64,000 nucleotides of DNA from positions 19,932-83,931 of the forward strand of contig DATFHF010000082.1 of the NCBI GenBank assembly GCA_035248685.1, given 5' to 3'. The position numbers and the translations under genes are program-made. The notes below the pieces were generated by a model, which was not told the DNA's origin, did no database searches, and saw nothing but the letters and a program-made list of their open reading frames with translations. Source of the stretch: Jatrophihabitans_A sp035248685. Its GTDB lineage: Bacteria > Actinomycetota > Actinomycetes > Mycobacteriales > Jatrophihabitantaceae. This document shows positions 37,167 through 44,690 of this stretch, in pieces. Position 1 is the stretch's first letter; each line of letters begins with the position of its first letter.

Positions 37167-37254
37167 AAGCTTGTTCTCCTCCCGGAACATGTGAAGGCAT
37201 CTTTGCAGACAATGGCGTGCTGCGCGACCGTACAGTTTCAGGCGCACATCTACG

Positions 37255-37381
37255 CACCACCGCGCGCGGCGTGGACCGGTTGGTGTTCACCAACAGCATG
37301 CTGGACCTCACCGTCTACGGCCGGCAGGAGGACTGGGAGGACTCACCGCCCGGCTGGCCGCAACGCCCCACCTACGGCTAG
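37255..37381 (+). pseudogene. 3' fragment of a DUF899 gene
   Basis: Read in frame it gives 'TTARGVDRLVFTNSMLDLTV' and on to the stop TAG at 37379-37381, the same ending as the complete gene at 33410-34039 apart from one Glu-to-Asp change ('QEDWED'). The 5' part is missing. It is bounded by the island. Confidence 0.85.
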
Positions 37382-37489
37382 ACCAACCCCCGATCGCAGC
37401 TGGAGCCGTCCCTACTTCTTGCGCGCCACCACCGACACCGCCGTCTGCCCGCCACACTGGTCCAGCTCGCGGATCGCCCACCGTCCGGT
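37255..37489 (+). repeat. Direct repeat, right copy (DR-R) flanking the nSTAND-patatin island
   Basis: Matches 33913-34147 at a constant offset of 3342 with 7 mismatches. A weaker resemblance continues a little to the left (around 37243-37254, with a small indel). So the copy comes from a diverged DUF899 gene rather than from a fresh duplication of this one. Confidence 0.95.
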
Positions 37490-37873
37490 GTAGGTCGCCG
37501 ACGACCAGTCGGATTCGGCGTCATGCGGCTCCGTCTCACCATTCGCGGGGGTGAAACCCTTTGCCGGCAAGGACGTCTGCAATCCGTGTAGCACATCGGT
37601 GAACGCGCTAGCGGTGACGCCCTCGATCACCAGGCCGCCGCTGCCGCGATCCTCCGCAGTGGTCACGACGGTCCCCGCCGGCAGCGGAAAGTCGGTCGGG
37701 AAGCCGGCCGGCAGCGGCTTGGCGGTGGCATCTTTCGCGCAGGCCGTCGACGCCGGTTGCAGGGCGCCGGCACCGGCGTCGGCGTCCGGGTCAGCCTTGC
37801 CGCTACTGCATCCGCTCAGCGCAGCCGCCAGCACCGCGGCAACCCCAGCCGCGGTCAGTCGGGCAGATCTCAC
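37412..37873 (-). CDS. Secreted lipoprotein of unknown function
   Basis: 153 residues from GTG at 37873, which overlaps the upstream stop as GTGA. A lipobox ('LAAALSGC', Cys near residue 21) marks an outer-leaflet lipoprotein. The mature part has 'LPAGFPTDFPLPAGTVVTTA' and ends 'WAIRELDQCGGQTAVSVVAR'. That pattern is shared by small actinobacterial lipoproteins I cannot name. Its last 26 codons are inside the right direct repeat. Translationally coupled to the beta-propeller gene. Confidence 0.8.
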   Translation of the reverse strand: MRSARLTAAGVAAVLAAALSGCSSGKADPDADAGAGALQPASTACAKDATAKPLPAGFPTDFPLPAGTVVTTAEDRGSGGLVIEGVTASAFTDVLHGLQTSLPAKGFTPANGETEPHDAESDWSSATYTGRWAIRELDQCGGQTAVSVVARKK

Positions 37874-39942
37874 TTGACGGTGACAGTGATGGAGCGCCGG
37901 TTGTCGCTCTCGTTGGATTCGGTCACCACGTCGGCCGGGTCGGCGATCGCCAGCACCGTCTGGCTTCCCTTGACCTGCTTGGTGTTCCACGGCACGGTGA
38001 CCGTGACCGAACCGCCGGCCGGCACCGTCATCGGCGCCGATGTGCTCAGCACCTTGCCGTTGATCTGGAACTGCACCGGCGCGGTTGCGGGTGCCTTGCC
38101 GACATTGGCCATGGTGGCGGTCACCGACGACGAACCGTTGGGAACCACCTTCGCACTGAGGCTGCTGATGGTCAGGTTGGGCAGCGGGTCGTAGGTCGAG
38201 AACAGCGTCCAACCGTCGTACTGGCGAGCGATGGTGGCATAGGCGTCGAAGTTGTTTACACCGCTGGTGACGCAACTGCCGGTGCAGCCGTCGGCGTAGG
38301 CCACCTCGACCCGGCCGTGACTATCGATGGTGGAACCGATGAAGTCCAGCAGGTTTCGGTCGCTCCCGCAGGTAGTGCCGGCCGTGCAGATCGAGCCGAT
38401 CTGCACCGGATCGGTCGGCGTGTCGTCCACCGTCACCCAGCTTTGCCCGCCGTCGTAGGTGAATGCCGTGTACACGTGCCAGATCCCGTGGAAGTTGGCA
38501 GTGTCCTGGTAGTTGCCCGCCGTCGTGGTGCCGAGGAAGCTGACCGCCGCCCGGTTGTCGTCGCCGGCGACCGCGGTCGGGAACACCACGTTCTTGATTC
38601 CTAGCGACGCGCCGACGTTGAAGTTGTCAACCCAGGTCTGTCCCTTGTCGTGGCTGACCGCGACGTGCGGGGTGCCGTCCCCGTTGGCGTAGCCGAAGTA
38701 AACCGTGCCGTTAGCGCCGATCCCGATCGCCGGGTCGCTATCGCTCGGGACGCTGTTGGGCACGGTGTGCACGGTCCAGGTCCGGCCGTTGTCCGACGAC
38801 GTGGTCAGGCCCTGCGCACCGTTGCAGTTCTTGTTCGGGACGTATGCCGTGCCGTCCGGCGCGACCTGGACGTGACCGTGTAGACCACCGCAATCGAGCA
38901 GGTTGTAGACCGGGACGCCAGCGCCGAAGGTGACGCCACCGTCACGCGACAGCGCGCAGAACGCGGTCGCGATGTCCTGGCTGCAGTAGTACACCGCGCG
39001 CGGGTAGAGGTTGGCCGCGTTCAGCGGGTCACCGGCGACGAAGTTGCCGCCACCCAGGGTCTGGTGGTCCACCCCGGACGGGATGCCACCACCCTGGCTG
39101 GGATGCCAACTGGCGCCCTCGTCGTCGGTGTAGCAGGTCAGCGAATCGACCCCGGACAGCTGCGACTCGAAGGTACGTCCGGTGCTGGAGTCGGTGTACA
39201 GGATCGGGTCCAGCGAGGTGGTCGAGCCCTGCGGGCAGCCGTTGGCCGCACTGGCCGAGACGTCCTGCCAGCTCGCGGTCGGCGGGGTGGCCGAGTCGTT
39301 GAAGTTCACCCGATAGGTCGAGGTGTTTGCCTCGTAGAAGCTCGACCCGGTCCGGAAGTTATTGCCGATGGACGGCTCGCCGGCGTTGTGCACGTTAGAG
39401 AAGGTCGCGGGTGCGGCGTAGTTAGCCAGCTTCGGGGTCGGCGCGCTCGACGTGGGAGGTTCGGCACTCGACTTCGCCACCAGGCTCGCAGTGGCCGAAT
39501 AGCTTTGCCCGAGCGGGGCGAACGGCACCACCCGCACCGTGTACGCGCCGCTGGTAGGCGGCATGAGCACCACTTCCGGATCGGCGGACGAGGCGGACGA
39601 GGCCAGCACCGTCCCGCTCTGGTCCAGCACGTACAGGTCGAAGTCGGCAGTGCTGAGGGGCCAGCTCACCTGGATCTTGAGGTCATTGGTGTCGCCGTAC
39701 CCGGCCGGCGTGCTCACCGTCAGCGCGTAGTCGTCGCAGGACTGCGGCGCGGCGCAGCTGACCGTGCCGGCCGTCCCGGTCACGTTGGGGGTGACGAACG
39801 GACCGCCGGTCCAGGTCTTTGCGCCGCTGGTATCGGTCAGCGTGCCCGAGGCGGGGCTGGCACCGAACGCCGAAACTGCTCCGCCCACCACCAGCACGCC
39901 GGCAGCCAGGGCAGCCATGATCCAACTGGAACGAGTTCTCAT
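37870..39942 (-). CDS. Secreted Asp-box beta-propeller protein with C-terminal CARDB domain
   Basis: 690 residues from ATG at 39942 with GGTGGGGG upstream. A signal peptide covers about the first 29 residues. An N-terminal beta domain of pre-peptidase type (30-150, 'FDLYVLDQSGTVLAS') is followed by a sialidase-like propeller. The propeller has Asp-box repeats ('SRDGGVTFG', 'SSDNGRTWT', 'SHDKGQTWV', 'TYDGGQSWV'). A CARDB adhesion-like domain closes the protein ('VVPNGSSSVTATMANVGKAP'). No sialidase catalytic arginine triad is evident. It probably binds or processes a surface glycan or protein. Confidence 0.82.
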   Translation of the reverse strand: MRTRSSWIMAALAAGVLVVGGAVSAFGASPASGTLTDTSGAKTWTGGPFVTPNVTGTAGTVSCAAPQSCDDYALTVSTPAGYGDTNDLKIQVSWPLSTADFDLYVLDQSGTVLASSASSADPEVVLMPPTSGAYTVRVVPFAPLGQSYSATASLVAKSSAEPPTSSAPTPKLANYAAPATFSNVHNAGEPSIGNNFRTGSSFYEANTSTYRVNFNDSATPPTASWQDVSASAANGCPQGSTTSLDPILYTDSSTGRTFESQLSGVDSLTCYTDDEGASWHPSQGGGIPSGVDHQTLGGGNFVAGDPLNAANLYPRAVYYCSQDIATAFCALSRDGGVTFGAGVPVYNLLDCGGLHGHVQVAPDGTAYVPNKNCNGAQGLTTSSDNGRTWTVHTVPNSVPSDSDPAIGIGANGTVYFGYANGDGTPHVAVSHDKGQTWVDNFNVGASLGIKNVVFPTAVAGDDNRAAVSFLGTTTAGNYQDTANFHGIWHVYTAFTYDGGQSWVTVDDTPTDPVQIGSICTAGTTCGSDRNLLDFIGSTIDSHGRVEVAYADGCTGSCVTSGVNNFDAYATIARQYDGWTLFSTYDPLPNLTISSLSAKVVPNGSSSVTATMANVGKAPATAPVQFQINGKVLSTSAPMTVPAGGSVTVTVPWNTKQVKGSQTVLAIADPADVVTESNESDNRRSITVTVK

Positions 39943-40094
39943 CGAGTCCCCCACCGGTATCGACGGATAGCTCGAGCCTGTTTACGGCGTATCCGCCGAG
40001 GACGATACCTCGATTCTTCGTGGATGCTTAAGTCGAAAGGCACATTTCATGCAGAACAAACGGCAAACGTGGCATCTCGGTCGCTACTCAGTAG

Positions 40095-40352
40095 TTAGCT
40101 GCGCGTCGGCGCGATGTTGACCAAACCGTCCGTGCCGACGAAGACCTGCACCGGTGTGGTGGTCCAGGACAGCTGACCATGCTTGACCAGCTGCACGCTC
40201 GGATCCACGTGCACCCGCGACTCGCCGACGTGCTGAGCAAAGACATGGTTGTTATCGCCGGCATGCGGCACGCTGGTCGAAACGCCGATGGTCAGCTTGC
40301 CGTCCGCGGTCTGGGTAAGGATCGCGTATCCGCGATCGGTAGGAATTGCCAT
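40095..40352 (-). CDS. Small hypothetical protein
   Basis: 85 residues from ATG at 40352, with GGAGG 6 bases upstream. Probably all-beta ('RGYAILTQTADGKLTIGVST', 'VQVFVGTDGLVNI'). I do not recognise it. No signal or membrane segment. The ATG overlaps the upstream stop as TGATG, so it belongs to the leftward redox-peptide operon. Confidence 0.65.
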   Translation of the reverse strand: MAIPTDRGYAILTQTADGKLTIGVSTSVPHAGDNNHVFAQHVGESRVHVDPSVQLVKHGQLSWTTTPVQVFVGTDGLVNIAPTRS

Positions 40353-40714
40353 CACGAACCTCCGTTGTCTTCTTCTGGTCGCCAACCGGTCAGCGGCGAT
40401 CCATCTGTATAGCTGCTGCCGAACAGCACTCGGCGCCAGTCGCCGACATAGCTGAAAACGCCTGATTGGGTGCTCACCTGAAGTCGGCCCGGCACTCGGG
40501 CGGCTAGCACGTGGCTGCTCACCTCACCCATCTGGTAGATGTCTTCTACGTTGCGCCATAAGGAGATGCTCCTCAGGTCGCCGCGGCGCCAGTCGGTCAA
40601 CGTGGTAACTCCCAGGCAACCGTCGACCTTGCGTCTGACCTCTCGTTTCACTCGCCGGTGCAGCAGGTGCAGGATCACCAACGCTGACCAGTGCTGGCAA
40701 TGAAAATGCGTCAC
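40352..40714 (-). CDS. Small protein, possibly of dimeric alpha-beta barrel fold
   Basis: 120 residues if started at GTG 40714 ('THFHCQHWSALVILHLLHRR'); an ATG at 40861 would overlap the upstream gene by 106 bases. 'SISLWRNVEDIYQMGEVSSH' and 'GVFSYVGDWRRVLFG' resemble monooxygenase-like ferredoxin-fold proteins, but weakly. Coupled by TGATG to the next gene. Confidence 0.55.
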   Translation of the reverse strand: MTHFHCQHWSALVILHLLHRRVKREVRRKVDGCLGVTTLTDWRRGDLRSISLWRNVEDIYQMGEVSSHVLAARVPGRLQVSTQSGVFSYVGDWRRVLFGSSYTDGSPLTGWRPEEDNGGS

Positions 40715-40755
40715 GACTAGCTGCCCACCGGCCGGGGCGAGCTCCAGCTGCGGCG

Positions 40756-41331
40756 TCAGCCGACGGCCAGCCCGGCGACCAACCCGGCCACCAACAGCAG
40801 GCCCGAACCGCTGAGGATCCGAGCGTGGACCATCCAGTCGCGTTGACGTTTCACCAGGCATTGGGTGTCATTCCTGACCCGAAGGCTCCACAGCGTGACC
40901 GACAGCGACGTTGCCAACCCGATGCCGATAACGCATGCCGGTACCCACGCCGGCCGGAGCAGGATCACGCCACCGATCGCCAGCCAGCCCAGTGAGGTGA
41001 CCTTCTTCGTGGTTACGATGAGGCCGAGGTCGAATCCCCAGAACGTTCCGAGCATTCCAGGATTCAACTCGCGCACCAGCCGTTGCGGTACCTGTCGAAA
41101 CCACTGCGGCGTCCGGTTGACCAGGTCTGCCACGCCGAGCAGGACCGCCCACCCGACCAGCATTGCCAACCGCAGGCCGAACGGTGCCACTGCCTGCATT
41201 GCCAGGCTCAGCGCCACCCCGACCGTGGCCAGGACTGCCGAGCCTGCTATCCCGGCAACCGTGAGGGCGATCAAGAAGCGCGTCCCCTCGCTCGGGGAAT
41301 CGGCAAGCAACGGACCGGAAACTCCGACCAT
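40756..41331 (-). CDS. Polytopic membrane protein
   Basis: 191 residues with about five hydrophobic segments. The middle ('GTFWGFDLGLIVTTKKVTSL' to 'RPAW') aligns to the membrane protein at 261-1091. Neighbouring MauD/MauE-like genes suggest a part in export or oxidation of the cysteine-rich peptide encoded just upstream. This is inference from position. Two isolated cysteines only. Confidence 0.65.
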   Translation of the reverse strand: MVGVSGPLLADSPSEGTRFLIALTVAGIAGSAVLATVGVALSLAMQAVAPFGLRLAMLVGWAVLLGVADLVNRTPQWFRQVPQRLVRELNPGMLGTFWGFDLGLIVTTKKVTSLGWLAIGGVILLRPAWVPACVIGIGLATSLSVTLWSLRVRNDTQCLVKRQRDWMVHARILSGSGLLLVAGLVAGLAVG

Positions 41332-41415
41332 CGATTTGCCTCAAGGGCTGTAGGCCTGCAGCACTGCCCCGGTCAGCCCGATTGCCAGCAAACATGATGC
41401 GAGCAGCACGTCTGA

Positions 41416-41745
41416 TCAGGGGTACTGGCATTGCAGGGCAGACGCGTAGTACGAGCCGTCGCTGCGCTTCTTCTCGCAGCAGTAGCAGTACAGGAAGCCG
41501 CCGGACGTGGTGCACTCCCACATGTAATGGCTTACCGAGATGCAACTGGAGTACGTGGTGTTCGCCGGGCAGTACACCAGATTGCAGCACTGGCAGCTGG
41601 TGTTCGGCGTGACCGCGGCCGCGCTTTCCTTTCCGAACACGGCCATGCTGGCCGTCAACCCACCTGCCCCGAGTGCGCCGAGGAAGCCTCGGCGGGCGAT
41701 GCGCCGTCCAGCGGTGTCTGCTCGCGGTGCGCGTGTTCTTTCCAT
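41416..41745 (-). CDS. Tat-exported cysteine-rich peptide
   Basis: 109 residues from ATG at 41745 with GGAGG upstream. A twin-arginine signal ('RRIARRGFLGALGAGG') precedes a ~60-residue mature part with ten cysteines, several paired ('CQCC', 'CYCC'), so up to five disulfides. Size, Tat signal, cysteine density and neighbours recall the light chain of methylamine dehydrogenase (MauA). However, the mature part has a single Trp, so a tryptophan tryptophylquinone cofactor cannot form. Its signal peptide is encoded inside the end of the upstream gene, in another frame (91-base overlap). Confidence 0.8.
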   Translation of the reverse strand: MERTRAPRADTAGRRIARRGFLGALGAGGLTASMAVFGKESAAAVTPNTSCQCCNLVYCPANTTYSSCISVSHYMWECTTSGGFLYCYCCEKKRSDGSYYASALQCQYP

Positions 41746-42287
41746 TCCGTTGCCTCCGTAAAGGTGGTCCACAGTGGATCGAGGTGATTGAAGACGTAGG
41801 TCTCGTCCAGATCGCCGTGGTGGAAGATCAAACCGGCCGGGCTCGTCGACAGTCCGAGCGCGGCCTCGGACCAGTCGCCGTTGAAATCGATGTAGAGCGG
41901 CAGCGCGGCAAGGCCGTACCTGTCCACGTAACTCTCGGCAAGCTCGCGGTCCGGCGTGGAGAGCACCACGCCCAACTGGCCGGCCGACCGGCTGGCCCAG
42001 TTGTTGCGGCCTAGTTGTTCGACGATCGTGTTACAGGTCGCGCAGGAGGTGCTCAGCACCAGCAGCAGGAAGTCGTCGTTACCGCGTAGTCCTACCAACT
42101 CGGCCGGCCAGGCCGCGCTCTCCCTCAGGTACACGCTGGATCGGCCGAGCGGGCGGACGTACTGCGAGGGTTCGGCCTCGGGAGGAGTGCCGGCGCCGGC
42201 CCGGCTGGCCAATTCGGCGCACATGGCGAACAGCAGCCCGACTGCGCAGGCAAGGATCAACAGCGCGAACGCAAAGAGGATCAGCAC
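41655..42287 (-). CDS. MauD/TlpA-like membrane-anchored thioredoxin
   Basis: 210 residues from GTG at 42287, with AGGAGG upstream. An N-terminal membrane helix (1-25) is followed by a periplasmic thioredoxin fold with 'VLSTSCATCNTIVEQL' (CxxC) and 'GLSTSPAGLIFHHGDL' (cis-Pro loop). MauD proteins help form the disulfides of the methylamine dehydrogenase light chain. By analogy this one would act on the cysteine-rich peptide encoded next. Confidence 0.82.
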   Translation of the reverse strand: MLILFAFALLILACAVGLLFAMCAELASRAGAGTPPEAEPSQYVRPLGRSSVYLRESAAWPAELVGLRGNDDFLLLVLSTSCATCNTIVEQLGRNNWASRSAGQLGVVLSTPDRELAESYVDRYGLAALPLYIDFNGDWSEAALGLSTSPAGLIFHHGDLDETYVFNHLDPLWTTFTEATEWKEHAHREQTPLDGASPAEASSAHSGQVG

Positions 42288-42302
42288 AATCTCGTGGCCT
42301 CC

Positions 42303-42827
42303 TTAGCTCGACTCGCTCTTGGCCGACTTCAGCACCGAGCGACCAGTAAAGATGCAGGCAAGGCAGAGCAAGGCGGCAGCAAGCATCGGCACCGCCGTTC
42401 GCGCGTTGTCGGACAGTTGCTGGGCCGTGACCAGGTTGGCGACACCGACGATGCCGACCAGCAGTCCTAGCGCGACGTTCTGGTTTCCGAGCGGTTGCTG
42501 GGAAGCCGCGCCGAAGCAGCCACAGGGCTCGTCCACCTTGCGGATCCGACCCGTGATGCCCAGCACGATAAAGGCCAGCCCGAGCAATCCCAGCAGCCCG
42601 CTCGCCGTCATCCGGAGCGGCTCGACCAGGATCCCCAGCGCAATGACGGCCTCAATGACACCGATAGCGCGTACCAGCTGCCGGGACGACATCGTCGATC
42701 GGCCGGTCAATCGCAGCAGCGACCGGCTGAGCGCGTCCGGCGAGACCAGCTTGGCGGACGAGGCGAAGAGCAGGATCGAGGCAGCCACAGCGTTCCCTGC
42801 CACCAGGAGCCACGAGTTGCCGGCCAT
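42303..42827 (-). CDS. MauE/DoxX-like redox membrane protein
   Basis: 174 residues, four membrane helices. 'LLFASSAKLVSPDALSRSLL' near the start and the loop motif 'DEPCGCFGAAS' (CxC) are characteristic of the MauE family, which supports disulfide formation in exported proteins. It lies 15 bases before the MauD-like gene. First gene of the leftward operon. Confidence 0.85.
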   Translation of the reverse strand: MAGNSWLLVAGNAVAASILLFASSAKLVSPDALSRSLLRLTGRSTMSSRQLVRAIGVIEAVIALGILVEPLRMTASGLLGLLGLAFIVLGITGRIRKVDEPCGCFGAASQQPLGNQNVALGLLVGIVGVANLVTAQQLSDNARTAVPMLAAALLCLACIFTGRSVLKSAKSESS

Positions 42828-43000
42828 GCCACGATCCGTTCTTGCCTAGGGCAAGCAAACTATTGCGCGCATATCGGACGACTTAAAGTCCCACTTAGCG
42901 ATAAGTGTGTCAAGGGTCACTTTTACTTGCTATGGCGGTTTCTGGCGGAATGCCAATCAGCCCCGCACCGCAGGGTGCGAGGCTGACTGGAGTGCTGGGC

Positions 43001-44557
43001 TCAGGCGTCCGCGGCCACCAGCAGGCGGTCCTCATCCGCGATGACCTGTACTCGCGTCGACCGGCGAGCTCGACCTGGCTGATTGGGTCGGCCAGCACGC
43101 ACGGCAGCGGCGACCAGCACCAGCGCCCCGGCCAGGAACAGCGCCCCGACGATGAAGGCCCGATCGGCGGCATACACGAACACCCGGTTGGCTACGGCAG
43201 CCGGATCAGCGCCGATGGCCGGCTGAGCCGCGGCATGCTTGCTGGCCGAGCCGAATACCGTAACCAGCACCGCCACGCCCAGCGCGCCACCGAGCTGCTG
43301 GGTGACGTTGACCAGTCCGGAGGCGGCACCCGCGTCCTGCGGCGCCACACCGGCCAGCGCGGCCGAGGTCAACGTCACGAACGACAGCCCATTGCCCAGT
43401 CCGAACAGCAGCAGGCTGACAAGCACATCCAGATAGGACGAACTGGTGCTCAGCTGGCTGGCCAGCAGCATCCCGGTCATCGACAGGCCCACCCCGGCCA
43501 GCATCAGCAGCTTGCCGTTCACCCGGTTCACCAGCACCCGGCTCGCCAGCTGCGAGGAGGTGAACACCATGACTGGGATGGGCAGGAAGGCGAAGCCGGC
43601 TTGAAGTGGGTGGTAGCCCAACACAGTCTGCAGGTATTGGGTAAGAAAGAAGAACATTCCGAACATTCCGGCGAACAGCAGGCCCCGAGCCAGGTTGGCT
43701 CCGCTGCGGCTGGCGTCCGCGAGCAGTCGCAGCGGCGTGATCGGTTCCTCGGCCCGTAGTTCGATGCCGACGAACGAGGCCAGCAGTAGTACACCGGCGA
43801 TGAACGAGGCCACCGTGAGCGGGTCCGACCAGCCGGCACCGGCGGCTCGGACGAAGCCGTATACCAGCGCGGTCATGCCGACGGTGGAGGTGAGCGCGCC
43901 GGCCAGGTCGAACCGACCGTGCTGCCGGGCGGTCTCGGCCAGCACGCGGCGAGCGACCGCGTATACCGCAATGCCGATCGGGACGTTGACGAACAGCACC
44001 CAGCGCCAGGACGCCCACTGGGTGAGCATGCCGCCGGCGATCAGGCCGATCGCCGCGCCACCGATCGACACCGTGGTGAATAGGCCGATCGCACGTAACC
44101 GCTCCCGGCCTTCCGGAAACATCGTGGTCAGCAGGGCCAGCGACGACGGCGCGGCCAGCGCACCCCCGACGCCCTGAAGCGCTCGGGCCAGCAGCAGGAA
44201 CCAGCCGGCGGTGGCGAACCCGCCGAGCAGCGAGGCCCCGGTGAAGATGGCAATCCCGGCCAGGAAGGTGACTCGGCGACCGAGCAGGTCACCGGCGCGG
44301 GCGCCGAGCAGCAGCAGGCCACCGAAGCTCAGCGTGTAGGCGTTGAGCACCCAGGACAGCTGGGCGTCGGAGAATCGCAAAGCGGCCTTCATGTCCGGCA
44401 GCGCTACGTTCACGATGGTGGCGTCCAGCACCACCATTAGTTGGCTGACCAGGATGACGGCCAGCACCACCGATCCGCGGTTGAAGCGCTGCGTCCGACG
44501 GACGTCGGGGACTACTGAATGAAGTTTGGGACGGTCGTGCAGTGTGGCAGAGGACAT
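43001..44557 (-). CDS. MFS exporter, DHA2 (14-helix) drug-efflux type
   Basis: 518 residues from ATG at 44557. Motif 'LDATIVNVALPDMK' in the first helix and the DHA2 arrangement 'RAGDLLGRRVTF' (motif A) and 'GVGGALAAPSSLALL' (motif C-like) are present. About 14 membrane helices. Such transporters export lipophilic compounds by proton antiport; the substrate is unknown. Divergent from a TetR gene with paired operator-like sites between them, so it is probably repressed by that regulator. Confidence 0.92.
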   Translation of the reverse strand: MSSATLHDRPKLHSVVPDVRRTQRFNRGSVVLAVILVSQLMVVLDATIVNVALPDMKAALRFSDAQLSWVLNAYTLSFGGLLLLGARAGDLLGRRVTFLAGIAIFTGASLLGGFATAGWFLLLARALQGVGGALAAPSSLALLTTMFPEGRERLRAIGLFTTVSIGGAAIGLIAGGMLTQWASWRWVLFVNVPIGIAVYAVARRVLAETARQHGRFDLAGALTSTVGMTALVYGFVRAAGAGWSDPLTVASFIAGVLLLASFVGIELRAEEPITPLRLLADASRSGANLARGLLFAGMFGMFFFLTQYLQTVLGYHPLQAGFAFLPIPVMVFTSSQLASRVLVNRVNGKLLMLAGVGLSMTGMLLASQLSTSSSYLDVLVSLLLFGLGNGLSFVTLTSAALAGVAPQDAGAASGLVNVTQQLGGALGVAVLVTVFGSASKHAAAQPAIGADPAAVANRVFVYAADRAFIVGALFLAGALVLVAAAVRAGRPNQPGRARRSTRVQVIADEDRLLVAADA

Positions 44558-44594
44558 CGATACAACCTGACTTCCCAGAGGTACGATCAGAAAC

Positions 44595-44632
44595 GGAAGC
44601 TTCCTCCGATTACTATATGGAGGCATCCTCCG
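44595..44632. promoter_or_regulatory. Paired operator-like sites between MFS and tetR
   Basis: GGAAGCTTCCTCCG at 44595-44608 and GGAGGCATCCTCCG at 44619-44632 are near-identical, 24 bp apart. Each contains a palindrome (GGAAGCTTCC; GGAGG-CAT-CCTCC). The divergent MFS/TetR layout makes them likely TetR binding sites. Confidence 0.65.
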
Positions 44633-44690
44633 GATAGCAAGGCAGCGAGTAGGTCGGCGACGTCACGCCGCGAGAAGGAATAATCGAGAG

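Larger units (their letters stand above)
34148..37254. mobile_element. AT-richer island carrying an nSTAND-patatin operon between direct repeats
   Basis: About 3.1 kb, visibly richer in A and T than everything around it and using many A/T-ending codons (ATA, AGA, TTA) that neighbours avoid. It contains only two genes, in one leftward operon. No transposase, integrase or terminal inverted repeat is visible. Direct repeats of 235 bp lie on both sides, so both flanking genes keep one complete 3' end. This suggests integration of a circular or linear donor by recombination in homologous sequence, not transposition. Confidence 0.8.

Noticed and set aside
39064..40098. Plus-strand open frame of 344 codons opposite the beta-propeller gene
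   Set aside because: Antisense shadow, Arg/Gly-rich; the minus-strand gene has a signal peptide and Asp-boxes.
41416..41745. True methylamine dehydrogenase light chain (TTQ enzyme)
   Set aside because: The mature peptide has only one Trp, and the adjoining propeller has Asp-boxes rather than the MADH heavy-chain pattern. Only the maturation-gene analogy is kept.
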